The notes beneath the pieces were generated by a model. That model saw nothing but the letters and a program-made list of their open reading frames with translations. It was not told the DNA's origin and made no database searches. Shown here piece by piece: positions 10,499 through 20,718 of a stretch of 64,000 nt of DNA (position 1 is the first letter of the stretch; every line of letters begins with the position of its first letter). This DNA comes from Camelimonas lactis. Lineage in GTDB: Bacteria; Pseudomonadota; Alphaproteobacteria; Rhizobiales; Beijerinckiaceae. A program made the position numbers and the translations under genes. Location: positions 1 through 64,000 of the forward strand of contig NZ_SLWL01000002.1 in the NCBI RefSeq assembly GCF_004342915.1, given 5' to 3'.

Positions 10499-10692
10499 TT
10501 GACGGCGCTAATAGCCCAGGGGGCGGTGAAAGGGCAACACTCTTTCATGCGGTTTTCACAAGCCGGGTTTTCACGGGCGGCCCAGGGCTTCACTTGTCCA
10601 CACTTCCACAGCGACGCGGTTGCGCCGGCCTTTTCGGCGCGGCGGGACTTGCGCAGCCCGGATGCTTGGGCTACATCCCGGCCATCAAGTGA

Positions 10693-10767
10693 TCCCCGGT
10701 AGCTCAGCGGTAGAGCAACCGGCTGTTAACCGGTTGGTCGCTGGTTCGAATCCGGCCCGGGGAGCCA
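10693..10767 (+). tRNA. tRNA-Asn (GTT), copy 1
   Basis: A 75-base cloverleaf with encoded CCA starts TCCCCGGTAGCTCAGCGG. The anticodon loop CTGTTAA gives GTT. It differs from the second copy by one base in the D loop (AGCGG against AGTGG). Confidence 0.96.
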
Positions 10768-10803
10768 CCCTTTCACAGGGTGGGACTTGATTGAGTTGCG
10801 AGG

Positions 10804-10824
10804 CGCCCGCGAGGGCGTTTTTTG
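10804..10824 (+). terminator. Intrinsic terminator between the two tRNA-Asn genes
   Basis: CGCCC, a four-base loop and GGGCG are followed by six T. It lies 37 bases after the first tRNA-Asn and 16 bases before the second, so the two copies may be separate transcripts. Confidence 0.8.
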
Positions 10825-10839
10825 TTTCGCAACAGGCTT

Positions 10840-10914
10840 TCCCCGGTAGCTCAGTGGTAGAGCAACCGGCTGTTAACCGGTTGGTCGCTGGTTCGAATCC
10901 GGCCCGGGGAGCCA
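10840..10914 (+). tRNA. tRNA-Asn (GTT), copy 2
   Basis: A 75-base cloverleaf with encoded CCA, nearly identical to the copy 72 bases upstream. The anticodon is GTT. The duplicated gene and its surroundings suggest a local tandem duplication. Confidence 0.96.
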
Positions 10915-11110
10915 TCTCCTTTTCTGCATCGCTTCGTGATCCGCTCCAGGCTTTCGGCTGTGAAAGTCACGCGAACGCCTGCCCCCGGCGTCGACGCAGG
11001 CGCCCCTGGAGCAGAATCTGGCGGCCCGCCCTGACCTGCGGACGGCGCCCTGGACCGCGGGCAACTGCCGGCGGCGGCGGTTTTGTTTTTCCAACTGATT
11101 TACGGCCGGG

Positions 11111-11752
11111 TCAGGCCAGCGGCGTCGACAGGCGGGCGAACATCGCGCCCATCTGCTCTGGCGTCAGCCCATTATCGGCGATCAGCCATTCGAGCATCAG
11201 CGCGCCGACGGCGCCGGCGTAATAGCTCTGCGCGAAGCGGGCTTCCTCGGGGTCCTCGGGCAGAAGGCCGGGCTGCGCGCTGGCGATGTTCATCATCTCA
11301 CCGATCTGGGCGGCGAAAAGCGTCATGGCCCCACTACCCGCCTGCCCGCTCAGAATCAGCCGGTACAGCCGACGTTGCTGGCTGGCGCGGGCGAAGGCAA
11401 AGGCTGTCACATCCTCAACCCACCGGATGTGTGTGGTCGCGCCGGCGTGGGCGCGAGCGAATTCCAGTTGCCCGGCGAGGTCGTCGCTCAGCCGGTGCTC
11501 GAGCATGGCGTCGATGCTGTCGAAATGACGGTAGAACGTCTGCCGTCCAACGCCGGCCCGCTGCACCAGATCGGTGACGGTGATGTCTGCGTAGCGGCGC
11601 TCGCCAAGCAGGGCGTCGAGCGCTTCGTAGAGCGCGTGTCGGGTTTTGCGCTGGCGCGCGTCCAGGCGAACTTCGGCTTGTGGCGACATGACGCTTTCGG
11701 GACTGATCGGCTTTCCTGATTCCTCTAGGCCGGGTTGCGGAACATTTTGCAA
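11111..11752 (-). CDS. TetR-family transcriptional regulator
   Basis: This is a probable dimeric repressor with an N-terminal TetR helix-turn-helix: TVTDLVQRAGVGRQTFYRHF at about residues 58-77. The C-terminal ligand domain is unrecognised. The full frame gives 213 residues; an internal ATG at 11689 (MSPQAEVRL) is an equally good start, as neither has a clear ribosome binding site. It is divergent from the VOC-family gene at 11886, whose promoter it probably controls. Confidence 0.88.
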   Translation of the reverse strand: MQNVPQPGLEESGKPISPESVMSPQAEVRLDARQRKTRHALYEALDALLGERRYADITVTDLVQRAGVGRQTFYRHFDSIDAMLEHRLSDDLAGQLEFARAHAGATTHIRWVEDVTAFAFARASQQRRLYRLILSGQAGSGAMTLFAAQIGEMMNIASAQPGLLPEDPEEARFAQSYYAGAVGALMLEWLIADNGLTPEQMGAMFARLSTPLA

Positions 11753-11885
11753 TCAAAATTTCCATAATCCGCGTTTCACCGGCCATCAGGGTGGTCGCCC
11801 GCACACTGGCTGGTGCATACTTGCCCGCGTTCACAACAGAATTCAGAAGCTCCGGGACAGCCGGGGCCTGTCCTGGAGGATTCCC

Positions 11886-12656
11886 ATGGAGGACTATTTC
11901 CGCCTGCGCCAGATTGCGCTGGCCACGGATGATCTTGATCGCGCCATCGCCGATTTCCAGCATATCTTCGGCGTAAGGCTGGCTTATCAGGACCCGCACG
12001 TCGCCAAATATGGCCTGCACAACGCCCTGTTTCCGTTCGGCCTGGCTTTCGTGGAGGTCGTGGCGCCGTTCGAGGAAAACACGGCCGCCGGACGCTTCAT
12101 CGCGCGTAGCGGCGGCGTTGGCGGCTATATGGCCATCTTCAATTGCAGCGATCCCCTGCGCCGCGGGACGCATGCCAACGCCATGGGCGTTCCTACCGCC
12201 CATTCCCTTGACCACGACGGATTTGTCGGCGTGCAATTGCACCCGCGCCAGTGCCGCGCGGCGATGATCGAATTCGATCACACGCCCGGCGAGGCCAACC
12301 CGGAGGGCCCCTACTACCCCGCCGGCGGCGATGGCTGGCAACAGGCCATCTGCACCGACGTGACCCAGGGCATCCGGGAAATCATCGTCGAAAGCCCCAC
12401 GCCGCACGAGCTTGGCCAGCACTGGTCCCGGATTATCGAAAAACCCTACCGTGAAGAGGGAGACGGCGGCCTGATCGAGGTCGACATGATCAATATCCGC
12501 TTCGCGCCAGCGCCCGCCGGCGCGCGCGAAACCCTGCGCGGCATTGTCGTCGCCACGACGGACGCCGCTGGCGTGATGGCGCGGGCGGCGGCGCGCGGCC
12601 ATGCGCGAGACGGCGCCGGCTTCCGTATGTGCGGCGTCCGGTTCGAGGTGGTCTGA
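11886..12656 (+). CDS. VOC-family (glyoxalase-like) protein
   Basis: This belongs to the vicinal oxygen chelate superfamily, whose members include glyoxalase I and ring-cleaving dioxygenases. The ATG at 11886 has GGAGGA six bases upstream. The 256-residue protein begins RLRQIALATDDLDRAIADF, the usual first beta-alpha unit of the fold, and has a central region resembling the second module. It matches the glyoxalase-like_5 style of protein better than a known enzyme, so no substrate is proposed. The divergent TetR gene suggests control by a small molecule. Confidence 0.8.
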   Translation: MEDYFRLRQIALATDDLDRAIADFQHIFGVRLAYQDPHVAKYGLHNALFPFGLAFVEVVAPFEENTAAGRFIARSGGVGGYMAIFNCSDPLRRGTHANAMGVPTAHSLDHDGFVGVQLHPRQCRAAMIEFDHTPGEANPEGPYYPAGGDGWQQAICTDVTQGIREIIVESPTPHELGQHWSRIIEKPYREEGDGGLIEVDMINIRFAPAPAGARETLRGIVVATTDAAGVMARAAARGHARDGAGFRMCGVRFEVV

Positions 12657-13118
12657 CCAGCGTTCCGGGGCGCGCCTGCGGCTGGAGCCGGCCCAGCCGC
12701 AGGCCTCCCCACCTCAGCCCGGCGCCATGAGCCCCGCAGGCCCGCGTCATCAGATGATTCCGTCGCGTATGCCAGCGACCCCCGGAAGGCCGGCGTTGCA
12801 TCGAAACGCCGGCTGCGGGGGCGGCCCTGGAGCTGGCGCGTCTCCCCGATCACATTCTGCATACAGTTCATCACGCCAGCTTATACGCATCCTCTGCATG
12901 GGCGGGCAGCTGTCCGCGCCCGCCACATGGCGCGGGCCGCGTTGGAGCCCGGACCGACGCTTCTCCGCATCGGCCGTTTCTTCTGGCAGGGGTTGCGGAC
13001 GTGATCTGCCTTTCGTTGTTTTACGTATTGTTAATGATATTCGCAGGATGAAGTTCAATAAAATTTGAATATTTTTCAAGTTTAATGAAAATAAAAACAA
13101 AATTTATGGAGGGGCGCC
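12657..13118. other. Intergenic region with AT-rich promoter segment
   Basis: The first 350 bases are GC-rich and hold nothing I recognise. The last 100 bases (13018-13110) are strikingly AT-rich compared with their surroundings and lead into a GGAGGGG ribosome binding site, so they probably hold the promoter of the next gene and mark imported DNA. Confidence 0.5.
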
Positions 13119-13886
13119 ATGGATATGGATTCCATCGATGTTCTTATCGAAGAATCAAAACAATCTGGTGCGTCAGAACTATCAAATGCACAATTATTTA
13201 TATGCAGGCTTTGCGAAGCCCTGGGGTTGCCGTTGCCGCAATTCGCCGGTGAACACGACTGCGACAATCATTATATCTTCGAGAAATCTGTCAGCTTCGG
13301 TTTTCTGAACGGCAGGTCGTGCGGTGGTCGCATCGATCTCTACAAGCGCGGCTGCTTCGTGCTTGAGTCGAAACAGTCGGCGATGGCCCGCCGCAGGGCG
13401 GACTGGCCGCCGTCCATTCCCATGGGCCGAAGCCTTTCCGCATGGCGGCGGGCGATGAGCGCCGCGCGCATGCAGGCGGAACACTACGCCCGCGCCCTGC
13501 CCGAATCGCCGCCGTTCCTCATCATTCTTGATGTTGGCCATATCATTGAAGTTTACGCCGATTTCTCGGGAACCGGCGAGTCCTATGCGCCTTTTCCAGA
13601 TCCAGGGCGACGTTTCATCCTCATGGACGACCTGCGGCGCGCCGATATCCAGCGGCGGCTGCGCGCCATATGGACAGATCCCGCCAGCCTCGCGGGCGAG
13701 CTGTGCATGGCGCCAGCGCGGGAGGACGCCCTCACCCGCTATCTGCTCGACCGGGCGCGCGCCCCCGGCCCGGGCAAATTTCCGTTGCGACCGCAGGCAA
13801 GCGTGATTCCCGAACCTCTGGCGGGCCGGTTCGCGCCGCGCCTTGGCATCCAGGAACGGGGCGCCGCCTGCCGGATACTTGTTTGA
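13119..13886 (+). pseudogene. N-terminal fragment of an MmeI-like type II restriction-modification protein
   Basis: The 255 residues match the N-terminal domain of large class I DNA methyltransferases of the MmeI/type IIL kind, which are normally about 900 residues or more. Visible landmarks are ELSNAQLFICRLCEALGLP, YIFEKSVSFGF, GGRIDLYKRGCFVLESKQS (endonuclease-like core with Asp, Glu and Lys), QAEHYARALPE and FLIILDVGHIIEVYADFSG. Helicase-like spacer, SAM motif and NPPY motif are all absent. The resemblance fades after about residue 220. The start has GGAGGGG upstream and AT-rich DNA before it. It is probably a remnant of an imported system; a stand-alone role is possible. Confidence 0.7.
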
Positions 13887-14093
13887 CGGGCGGCCGGGCG
13901 AGGTTCGTCGCGAACCGCCGCGTCATGATCTGGCGCAGGCGTATGAGGAAGGTTTGCCGCTGGCGGGCGCGTCCGGCGCGGGCCGGCGGCGCGCTCCGCG
14001 CCAGGGACAAGCCTGGCTGTCGCATTTGACTGGCGCGCCCATCCAGAAAAGGCCAGATTGCCGACCTGAGAGCGCATGACCGGAGTTTCGCCC

Positions 14094-14975
14094 ATGACCA
14101 CATCCCCCTTCGTCACCACGGACTGGCTGGCCGGGCGGCTTGGTCTTGCAGACGCCCCCGGGGCGGCTGCAGGCAAGGCGGAAGCCGCGCCGGCCATTGT
14201 CGACGGCTCGTGGTATCTGCCCGCCATGGCCCGTGACCCGGAGGCCGAGTTTCTGGCCGGGCATATTCCTGGCGCCGTGCGGTTTGACATCGAGGACATC
14301 CGGGACAAGGCGTCGCCGCTGCCGCACATGATGCCGTCGCCGGAGGCCTTCGCGACCGGCGCCGGCGCGCTGGGGCTCAGCGCGGACCGGCCGATCGTGG
14401 TTTATGACGGCGCCGGCCTGTTCTCCGCGCCCCGCGTGTGGTGGATGCTGAAGGTGATGGGCGCGCGCCAGGCGTTCATCCTGCAGGGCGGCTTGCCGAA
14501 GTGGAAGGCCGAAGGCCGGCCGCTGGAGACAGGCCCGGCGCATCCGCGCCCGGCGGCGTTCAGGGTCAGCCCGCAGGCGGGCGCCGTCGTCGGTTATCGC
14601 GAGGTGGCGGCGACGCTCGCCAGCGGCGACCGCCAGATTGTCGACGCGCGTCCGGCGGAACGTTTTGCCGGCTCGGCGCCGGAGCCGCGTCCCGGCCTCG
14701 TCGCGGGCCACATGCCGGGCGCCCGCAACACGCCGTCGTCCAGCCTTGTCGCCAACGGCATGCTGAAATCGCCGGCGGAGTTGCAGGCGGTGTTCGACGC
14801 CGCGGGCGTCGACATCCGCAAGCCGGTGACGGCCACCTGCGGCTCGGGCGTGTCCGCCGTCATCGTGGCGCTGGCCCTGCAGGAGCTGGGGGCGCCGTTG
14901 CCACCGGTCTATGACGGTTCGTGGAGCGAATGGGGCGCCACGCCCGGCGCGCCGGTCGCCACCGGCCCGGCCTGA
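14094..14975 (+). CDS. sseA: 3-Mercaptopyruvate sulfurtransferase
   Basis: This tandem-rhodanese enzyme moves sulfur from 3-mercaptopyruvate to thiol or cyanide acceptors. The ATG at 14094 has GGAG nine bases upstream; the ATG at 14076 in the same frame is less likely. The 293-residue protein has an N-terminal rhodanese domain (AGHIPGAVRFDIEDIRD) and a catalytic C-terminal domain with RPAERFAG and the active loop CGSGVSA, where the CG-S-G-V pattern favours mercaptopyruvate over thiosulfate. It is convergent with the aap operon. Confidence 0.92.
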   Translation: MTTSPFVTTDWLAGRLGLADAPGAAAGKAEAAPAIVDGSWYLPAMARDPEAEFLAGHIPGAVRFDIEDIRDKASPLPHMMPSPEAFATGAGALGLSADRPIVVYDGAGLFSAPRVWWMLKVMGARQAFILQGGLPKWKAEGRPLETGPAHPRPAAFRVSPQAGAVVGYREVAATLASGDRQIVDARPAERFAGSAPEPRPGLVAGHMPGARNTPSSSLVANGMLKSPAELQAVFDAAGVDIRKPVTATCGSGVSAVIVALALQELGAPLPPVYDGSWSEWGATPGAPVATGPA

Positions 14976-14982
14976 GCCGCCC

Positions 14983-15768
14983 CTATCGTTCGCCCAGCAC
15001 CTGGCTCAGGAAGGCCTGGGTGCGGGCGTGCTTCGGCGCGGTGAAGAACGCTTCCGGGTCAGCCTGCTCGACGATCTGGCCGCCGTCCATGAAGATCACC
15101 CGGTCGGCGATGCGGCGGGCGAAACCCATTTCGTGGGTGACGCACAGCATGGTCATGCCGTCGCCGGCCAGCTCCACCATCACGTCCAGCACCTCCTTCA
15201 CCATCTCCGGGTCGAGGGCGGAGGTCGGCTCGTCGAACAGCATGATGCGCGGGTTCATGCAGAGCGCCCGGGCGATGGCGACGCGTTGTTGCTGACCGCC
15301 GGAAAGCTGGCCGGGATATTTGCCCGCCTGCTCGGGAATGCGCACGCGGGCCAGCAGCGCCAGCGCCTGCTCTTCCGCCGCGCGGCGGCTGGCGCCGCGC
15401 ACCCGCATGGGCGCCAGCACGCAGTTTTCCAGCACGGTGAGGTGCGGAAACAGATTGAACTGCTGGAACACCATGCCGACCTCGCGACGCACGCGGTCGA
15501 CGCTGCGCAGGTCGTCGGTCAGCGCGACGCCATCGACGATGATGTCGCCCTGCTGGTGCTCTTCCAGCCGGTTGATGCAGCGGATCAGCGTGGATTTGCC
15601 GGAGCCGGATGGGCCGCAGATCACCACGCGCTCGCCGCGCCGGACGTTGAGGTCGATATCGGTCAGCACCTGAAAGTCGCCGTACCATTTGCTGACGCCG
15701 CGCATCACCACGGCGTCGCTTTCGCCAGGCGCGGCCTGACCGGTGGTCGTAGAATCGTTCGCCGTCAT
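14983..15768 (-). CDS. aapP: General L-amino acid ABC transporter, ATPase
   Basis: This is the ATP-binding subunit that powers uptake of glutamate, aspartate and other L-amino acids. The 261-residue protein has Walker [10 protein letters not shown] at residues 52-60, the signature LSGGQQQR, Walker [15 protein letters not shown] and the switch histidine in CVTHEMGFA. Its ATG overlaps the aapM stop codon by four bases, so translation is coupled. It is the last gene of aapJQMP. Confidence 0.95.
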   Translation of the reverse strand: MTANDSTTTGQAAPGESDAVVMRGVSKWYGDFQVLTDIDLNVRRGERVVICGPSGSGKSTLIRCINRLEEHQQGDIIVDGVALTDDLRSVDRVRREVGMVFQQFNLFPHLTVLENCVLAPMRVRGASRRAAEEQALALLARVRIPEQAGKYPGQLSGGQQQRVAIARALCMNPRIMLFDEPTSALDPEMVKEVLDVMVELAGDGMTMLCVTHEMGFARRIADRVIFMDGGQIVEQADPEAFFTAPKHARTQAFLSQVLGER

Positions 15769-16931
15769 GACCGGCTCCCTGCGGCCGCCAGACGCCGTTC
15801 CATCGCCGCCGAATAGCGGGACATGGCGTAGCAGCAGATAAAGTAGAACATCGCGGCGAAGGCGTAGCCCGTTGATACGGTCACCGGCGTCGCCCAGGCT
15901 GGATCGCGGGAACTGACGTCAATGGTCGTCAGCAGATCGAAGATGCCGACAATGGTCACCAGGGTGGTGTCCTTGAACAGGCTGATGAAGGTGTTGACGA
16001 TGCCAGGGATGACCAGGGTCAGCGCCTGCGGCAGGATCACCGTGAACATCATCTGCCAGTAACCAAGGCCAAGCGCGGCGGCGGCTTCGTACTGGCCCTT
16101 CGGCAGCGCCTGCAGGCCGCCGCGGATCACCTCGGCCATGCCGGCCGCGGCGAACAGGCTGACGCCCACCATCACCCGCACCAGCGGATCGGGCAGAACG
16201 CCGGGCGGCAGGAACAGCGGCAGCATGCGGTTGGCCATGAACAGCACGGCCAGCAGCGGCACGCCGCGCATCACCTCGATGAAAACGATGGAGGCGGCGC
16301 GCACGAACGGCATCCGCGAGCGCCGGCCCAGGGCGAGCAGCACGCCGAGCGGCAGCGACGCCACGATGCCGACGATGGAGATCACAAGCGTCACCAGCAC
16401 GCCGCCCCACAGATTGGTCGGCACGGTGACGAGGCCCGAGAAGCCGGGGCCGTAAAGCAGGATCCACGAGATGATGGGAAATGGAACCACGAAGGCGAAC
16501 AGCGCCGCGCCGCGGTAAGGGGCGCGCGGCCACAACGCCGCCGCGATGTTCAGCGCGCACAGGGCCATCGCCAGATTGGGTCGCCAACGCTGCGCCTCCG
16601 GGTACTGGCCATAGACGAAGTAACCGATGCGGCGGGTGATGAACGGCCAGCAGGCGCCGGTTTCGCCGCTGGCCTCGCCCGCCAGGCAGGCGGCCCGGTC
16701 ATGACCGCTCCAGACCGCGTTAATGAACAGGAATTCGATGGCCGGCCGCAGCAGGAACCAGGCGATGGCGAGCGCCAGCACGGTGAGCAGGGCGTTGACC
16801 GGCGTCGACACGAGGCCGCGCAGACCGCGCAGGAGGCCGGCCGTGGGCTGTGGCGGGCGGGCTGGCGTTGTTTGGGCTGGCGCGCTCCGGGGCGTTGAGG
16901 CGCAGGCGGGTGAGGTTGGCGTCATCGTCAT
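15765..16931 (-). CDS. aapM: General L-amino acid ABC transporter, permease AapM
   Basis: This is one of two membrane subunits of the polar amino acid transporter. The 388-residue protein has about eight hydrophobic segments and the EAA-loop pattern [24 protein letters not shown] near the C-terminal third, the HisMQ signature. A long N-terminal extension before the permease core is typical of AapM. It is one base away from the aapQ stop codon. Confidence 0.93.
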   Translation of the reverse strand: MTMTPTSPACASTPRSAPAQTTPARPPQPTAGLLRGLRGLVSTPVNALLTVLALAIAWFLLRPAIEFLFINAVWSGHDRAACLAGEASGETGACWPFITRRIGYFVYGQYPEAQRWRPNLAMALCALNIAAALWPRAPYRGAALFAFVVPFPIISWILLYGPGFSGLVTVPTNLWGGVLVTLVISIVGIVASLPLGVLLALGRRSRMPFVRAASIVFIEVMRGVPLLAVLFMANRMLPLFLPPGVLPDPLVRVMVGVSLFAAAGMAEVIRGGLQALPKGQYEAAAALGLGYWQMMFTVILPQALTLVIPGIVNTFISLFKDTTLVTIVGIFDLLTTIDVSSRDPAWATPVTVSTGYAFAAMFYFICCYAMSRYSAAMERRLAAAGSRS

Positions 16932-16932
16932 G

Positions 16933-18141
16933 TCAGCGCTCCGCCAGCGCCATGCGCGCGTTCCACCAGTTCATCAGCAGCGCCGTCAGCAACGACAGGG
17001 CCAGGTAAATGAGCATGATCAGCGAGATCACTTCCAGGGCCTGGCCGGTGTTCTGCAACACGGGTCCGGCGCCGATCGACACCAGGTCCGGGTAGCCGAT
17101 GGCGACCGCCAGGGAGGAATTTTTGGTGAGGTTGAGATACTGGCCGGCAAGCGGCGGAATGATCAGCCGCAGCGCCTGGGGAATGACGATCAGGCGCAGG
17201 ATCTGGCCTTCCCGGAGGCCGAGCGCCCGCCCCGCCTCGCGCTGGCCCTTCGGCACGGCCTGGACGCCGGAGCGGACGATCTCGGCGATGAAGGCCGAGG
17301 TGTAGAGGGAGAGGCCAAGCACCAGCGCGACGAATTCCGGCAGCAGGGTGACGCCGCCGCCGACGTTGAAGCCCCGGAGTTCCGGCCAGGTCACCGGCAA
17401 GGCGCCGGCGACGGTCCCCGCCGTCAGCCATACCGCCGCCAGCGGCAGGCCGATAAAGACCAGCGGCGTGAGCAGCCATAGCGCCAGGGGCGCCCTGCCG
17501 GCGCGCCGCCGCCTGGCGCTCCAGACGGCGAGGCCGATGCTGACGGCCAGCGCCGCCAGCAGGCCAAGCCCCAGGGCGCTCCAGCCAGGCGCCGCAACCG
17601 GCCACGGGCCGTAGAGCCCGCGATTGTTGAGCAGCAGGCCGCCCGGCAGGGCAATGGACTGGCGCGGGCCGGGCAGCGACTTCAGAACGACGTTGTACCA
17701 GACCAGCAGTTGCAGCAGCAGCGGCGTATTGCGCAGCGCCTCCACATAGGCCGCGGCGAAACGGGCGACCAGGACGTTGCGGGACAGGCGCGCCACGCCA
17801 ACGACGAAGCCCAGCGCCGTGGCGATGAGGATGGCGACCAGCGCCGCCGCCAGGGTGTTGCCAAAGCCGGCCAGCAGCGCCCGCGCGTAGGTGTCGCCGG
17901 CCCGGAACGGGATCAGCGAGCCGGTGATGTCGAAATTGGCCGCCTCCGTGAGAAAACCGAACCCCCAGGTGATGTTGGAGGCGCGCAGATTGGCGGCGAC
18001 GTTGCGACCGGCCCAGACGAACAGGCTGATCACCGCGATCACCAGCAGCGCCTGCCAGATGAAGGCGCGCACCGCCGGATTGCCCCACCATGCGGCGCGC
18101 GGCGCCCGCCCGGATGTTGTCACTGTTTGTCCTGCTCTCAC
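16933..18141 (-). CDS. aapQ: General L-amino acid ABC transporter, permease AapQ
   Basis: This is the second membrane subunit. The 402-residue protein has the HisMQ-type loop SGVQAVPKGQREAGRALGL and eight or so hydrophobic segments, with the characteristic long loop between the first segments. It starts at a GTG at 18141 with AGGAGG about nine bases upstream. The gap to aapJ is 39 bases. Confidence 0.93.
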   Translation of the reverse strand: MRAGQTVTTSGRAPRAAWWGNPAVRAFIWQALLVIAVISLFVWAGRNVAANLRASNITWGFGFLTEAANFDITGSLIPFRAGDTYARALLAGFGNTLAAALVAILIATALGFVVGVARLSRNVLVARFAAAYVEALRNTPLLLQLLVWYNVVLKSLPGPRQSIALPGGLLLNNRGLYGPWPVAAPGWSALGLGLLAALAVSIGLAVWSARRRRAGRAPLALWLLTPLVFIGLPLAAVWLTAGTVAGALPVTWPELRGFNVGGGVTLLPEFVALVLGLSLYTSAFIAEIVRSGVQAVPKGQREAGRALGLREGQILRLIVIPQALRLIIPPLAGQYLNLTKNSSLAVAIGYPDLVSIGAGPVLQNTGQALEVISLIMLIYLALSLLTALLMNWWNARMALAER

Positions 18142-18180
18142 GCCGCTCGCGCCTCCTGCCCTGGATGATGGTTGCGCGGA

Positions 18181-19206
18181 TCAGCGGAGCGGCGGCGCGT
18201 ACATCAGGCCGCCCTTGTTCCAGAGGTTGTTCAGGCCGCGCGGAATCTTCAGGCGCGAGGTCTCGCCGAAGTGGCGGTCATAGATCTCGCCATAGTTGCC
18301 GACGGCGCGCACCACGTTCACCAGCCATTCGTCCGGCAGGCCGATGGCCGGGCCGAGCTTGCCTTCGGCGCCGAGCATGCGGCGCAGCTCCGGATTGTCG
18401 CTGCTGCGCTTCTCATCGACATTGGCTTTCGTGACGCCGGCGTCTTCCGCCGCGACAAGGCCATAGCCCACCCAGCGCACCACGTCGAACCACTGGTCGT
18501 CGCCCTTGCGCACGGCGGCGCCGAACGGCTCGCGGGAGATCAGCTCCGGCAGCACCACGTGTTCGGACGGGTTGGTCATGCGCAGCCGCTCGGCGTGCAG
18601 GGCGGAGCTGTCGCTGGTGAAGGCGTCGCAGCGCCCGGCGTCGTAAGCGCGCACGGTCTCGGCGGCGCTGCCGAAGGAAACCGGCTTGTACTCCATTTTG
18701 TGGGAGCGGAAGAAGTCGGCCATGTTGAGCTCGTTGGTGGTGCCCTGCTGCACGCAGATGGTGGCGCCGTTCAGCTCCAGGGCCGATTTGAGGCCGAGCT
18801 TCGCCCGCACCAGAAACGCCTGGCCGTCATAGAAATTGACGTTGGTGAAACTGGCGCCCAGGGCGGTGTCGCGCGACATGGTCCAGGTGGTGTTGCGCAC
18901 CAGCACGTCGATTTCGCCGGTCTGCAACGCGGTGAAACGGTCCTTGGCGGTCAGCGGCACATATTTGACCTTGTCGGGGTCGCCAAAAACGGCGGCGGAT
19001 ATCGCCCGGCAGTAGTCCACGTCGAAGCCGGTCCATTTGCCCTTGTCATCGGGCACGCCGAAGCCGGCCAGACCCGGGTTGGCGCCGCAGATCACCTGCC
19101 CGCGCTGCCTGACCTGGTCGAGCACGCCGGCCGCCGCCGGGGCGCCGTTCGCCATGGCGGCGGCGACGCCGCAGGCCATCGCCATCAACACAGGGGCCCG
19201 TTTCAT
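18181..19206 (-). CDS. aapJ: General L-amino acid ABC transporter, periplasmic binding protein
   Basis: This is the first gene of the aap operon. The ATG at 19206 has AGGAGGAG just upstream and starts a signal peptide (MKRAPVLMAMACGVAAAMA), so the longer frame is rejected. The 341-residue protein has the bacterial solute-binding family 3 pattern: VICGANPGLAGFG, FDVDYCRAISAAVFG and EIDVLVRNTTWTMSRD. It would bind glutamate, aspartate and other L-amino acids in the periplasm. It is divergent from metC. Confidence 0.94.
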   Translation of the reverse strand: MKRAPVLMAMACGVAAAMANGAPAAAGVLDQVRQRGQVICGANPGLAGFGVPDDKGKWTGFDVDYCRAISAAVFGDPDKVKYVPLTAKDRFTALQTGEIDVLVRNTTWTMSRDTALGASFTNVNFYDGQAFLVRAKLGLKSALELNGATICVQQGTTNELNMADFFRSHKMEYKPVSFGSAAETVRAYDAGRCDAFTSDSSALHAERLRMTNPSEHVVLPELISREPFGAAVRKGDDQWFDVVRWVGYGLVAAEDAGVTKANVDEKRSSDNPELRRMLGAEGKLGPAIGLPDEWLVNVVRAVGNYGEIYDRHFGETSRLKIPRGLNNLWNKGGLMYAPPLR

Positions 19207-19501
19207 CTGCTCTCCTCCTTTGCGCCAGCACGCGCTGGGCTCGCAACTCCTGCACCGCGACACCGGCGTCCCGCGCCAGGCCGCTTCGCGCGCAAACCGC
19301 CCCCGGCCGGCGCCAGAACAACCCGGCCCGCCGCTGTCTGCGCCTGCATGACATGGCCGCGGACCCCTCAAGGTCAACCCCAAAACGGCAATTGCCATCC
19401 TGGAACGGTTTGCGCTGATACGGGCTCCCGTGGGGTTGACGCCCGGTGATCAAAGGTCGCAAACCGTTTGAGTGGCCGGTCGTGAGGGGAATTTATCGAG
19501 C

Positions 19502-20710
19502 ATGCGCAAACTGAGCGACGCAGAACGCAACCGCCTGTCCAGCCGCACCCGCCTCGTGCTGGGCGGCCGCAACCCGGATGAGCAGTTCGGTTTTGTCAAC
19601 ACGCCGATCTATCGCGGCTCCACGGTGCTGGCGCCGGACGCCGCCGCCCTGCGACGCGCGGACGCCCGCTTCACCTACGGCACCCACGGCACGCCGACCA
19701 CGGAGGCGCTGGAGAAGGCCTGGTCCGAGCTTTCCGGCGCGGCGGGCACGGCGCTGGTTCCCTCCGGCCTCGCCGCCATCACCCTCGCGCTGATGTCCTG
19801 CGTCAGGGCCGGCGACCACATCCTCGTGACGGATTCGGCCTATCGTCCCACCCGGCGTTTCTGCGACACGGTGCTGGCGCGCATGGGCGTCGAAACCACC
19901 TATTATGATCCTTACGTTGGCGGTGATATCGCCAGTCTGATGCGCCCCAACACCAGCGCCGTCCTGACCGAGGCGCCGGGCTCGCAGAGCTTCGAGGTGC
20001 AGGACATTCCGGCCATCGCCGCGGCGGCGCACGCCGCCGGCGCGCTGGTGCTGATGGACAACACATGGGCGACTCCCCTGTTCTTCCCGCCGCATGAACG
20101 CGGCGTGGATCTCGCCATCGAGGCGGGCACCAAATATCTGGGCGGCCATTCCGATCTTCTGCTCGGCCTCGTTTCGGCCAATGAGCGGGCGTTGCCCGGC
20201 CTGCGCCGCACGGCGGAGGCCTTCGCCATGTGCGCCGGGCCGGAGGACTGCTTTCTCGCCCTGCGCGGCCTGCGCACCATGGAGCTGCGCCTGCGCGAGG
20301 CCGAGCGACAGGGCCTCGCCCTCGCCCGCTGGCTGGAGGCGCGACCGGAGGTGAAAAGCGTGCTGCATCCGGCGCTGGAAAGTCACCCGGATCACGCCAT
20401 CTGGAAACGCGACTTCCTCGGCGCCAGCGGCCTGTTCAGCGTCGTCCTGCATCCGGTCCCGGAAGCGGCGGTGGACGCCTTCCTCGACGCGCTGGCCCTG
20501 TTCGGCCTTGGCTACTCCTGGGGCGGCTACGAGAGCCTTGTGATTCCGTTCAATTGCGCCGGCTATCGCTCCGCCACCACCTGGAGCCCGGGCGGACCGG
20601 CGCTGCGCTTCCAGGTGGGGCTTGAGGACATCAACGATCTCACCGCCGACCTGGCGCGCGGGTTCGACAGGTTGCGCGACGTCGCCGGCCTGGCCGGCGC
20701 CGCTGGTTGA
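19502..20710 (+). CDS. metC: Cystathionine beta-lyase
   Basis: This PLP enzyme splits cystathionine into homocysteine, pyruvate and ammonia in methionine synthesis. The 402-residue protein begins MRKLSDAERNRLSSRTRLVL, with GAGGGGA upstream of the ATG. The PLP-binding site EAGTKYLGGHSD places the Schiff-base lysine at residue 211, and MDNTWATPLFF gives the cofactor Asp. It is divergent from aapJ and lies eight bases before the DUF4424 gene. Confidence 0.92.
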   Translation: MRKLSDAERNRLSSRTRLVLGGRNPDEQFGFVNTPIYRGSTVLAPDAAALRRADARFTYGTHGTPTTEALEKAWSELSGAAGTALVPSGLAAITLALMSCVRAGDHILVTDSAYRPTRRFCDTVLARMGVETTYYDPYVGGDIASLMRPNTSAVLTEAPGSQSFEVQDIPAIAAAAHAAGALVLMDNTWATPLFFPPHERGVDLAIEAGTKYLGGHSDLLLGLVSANERALPGLRRTAEAFAMCAGPEDCFLALRGLRTMELRLREAERQGLALARWLEARPEVKSVLHPALESHPDHAIWKRDFLGASGLFSVVLHPVPEAAVDAFLDALALFGLGYSWGGYESLVIPFNCAGYRSATTWSPGGPALRFQVGLEDINDLTADLARGFDRLRDVAGLAGAAG

Positions 20711-20718
20711 GCGGAGCC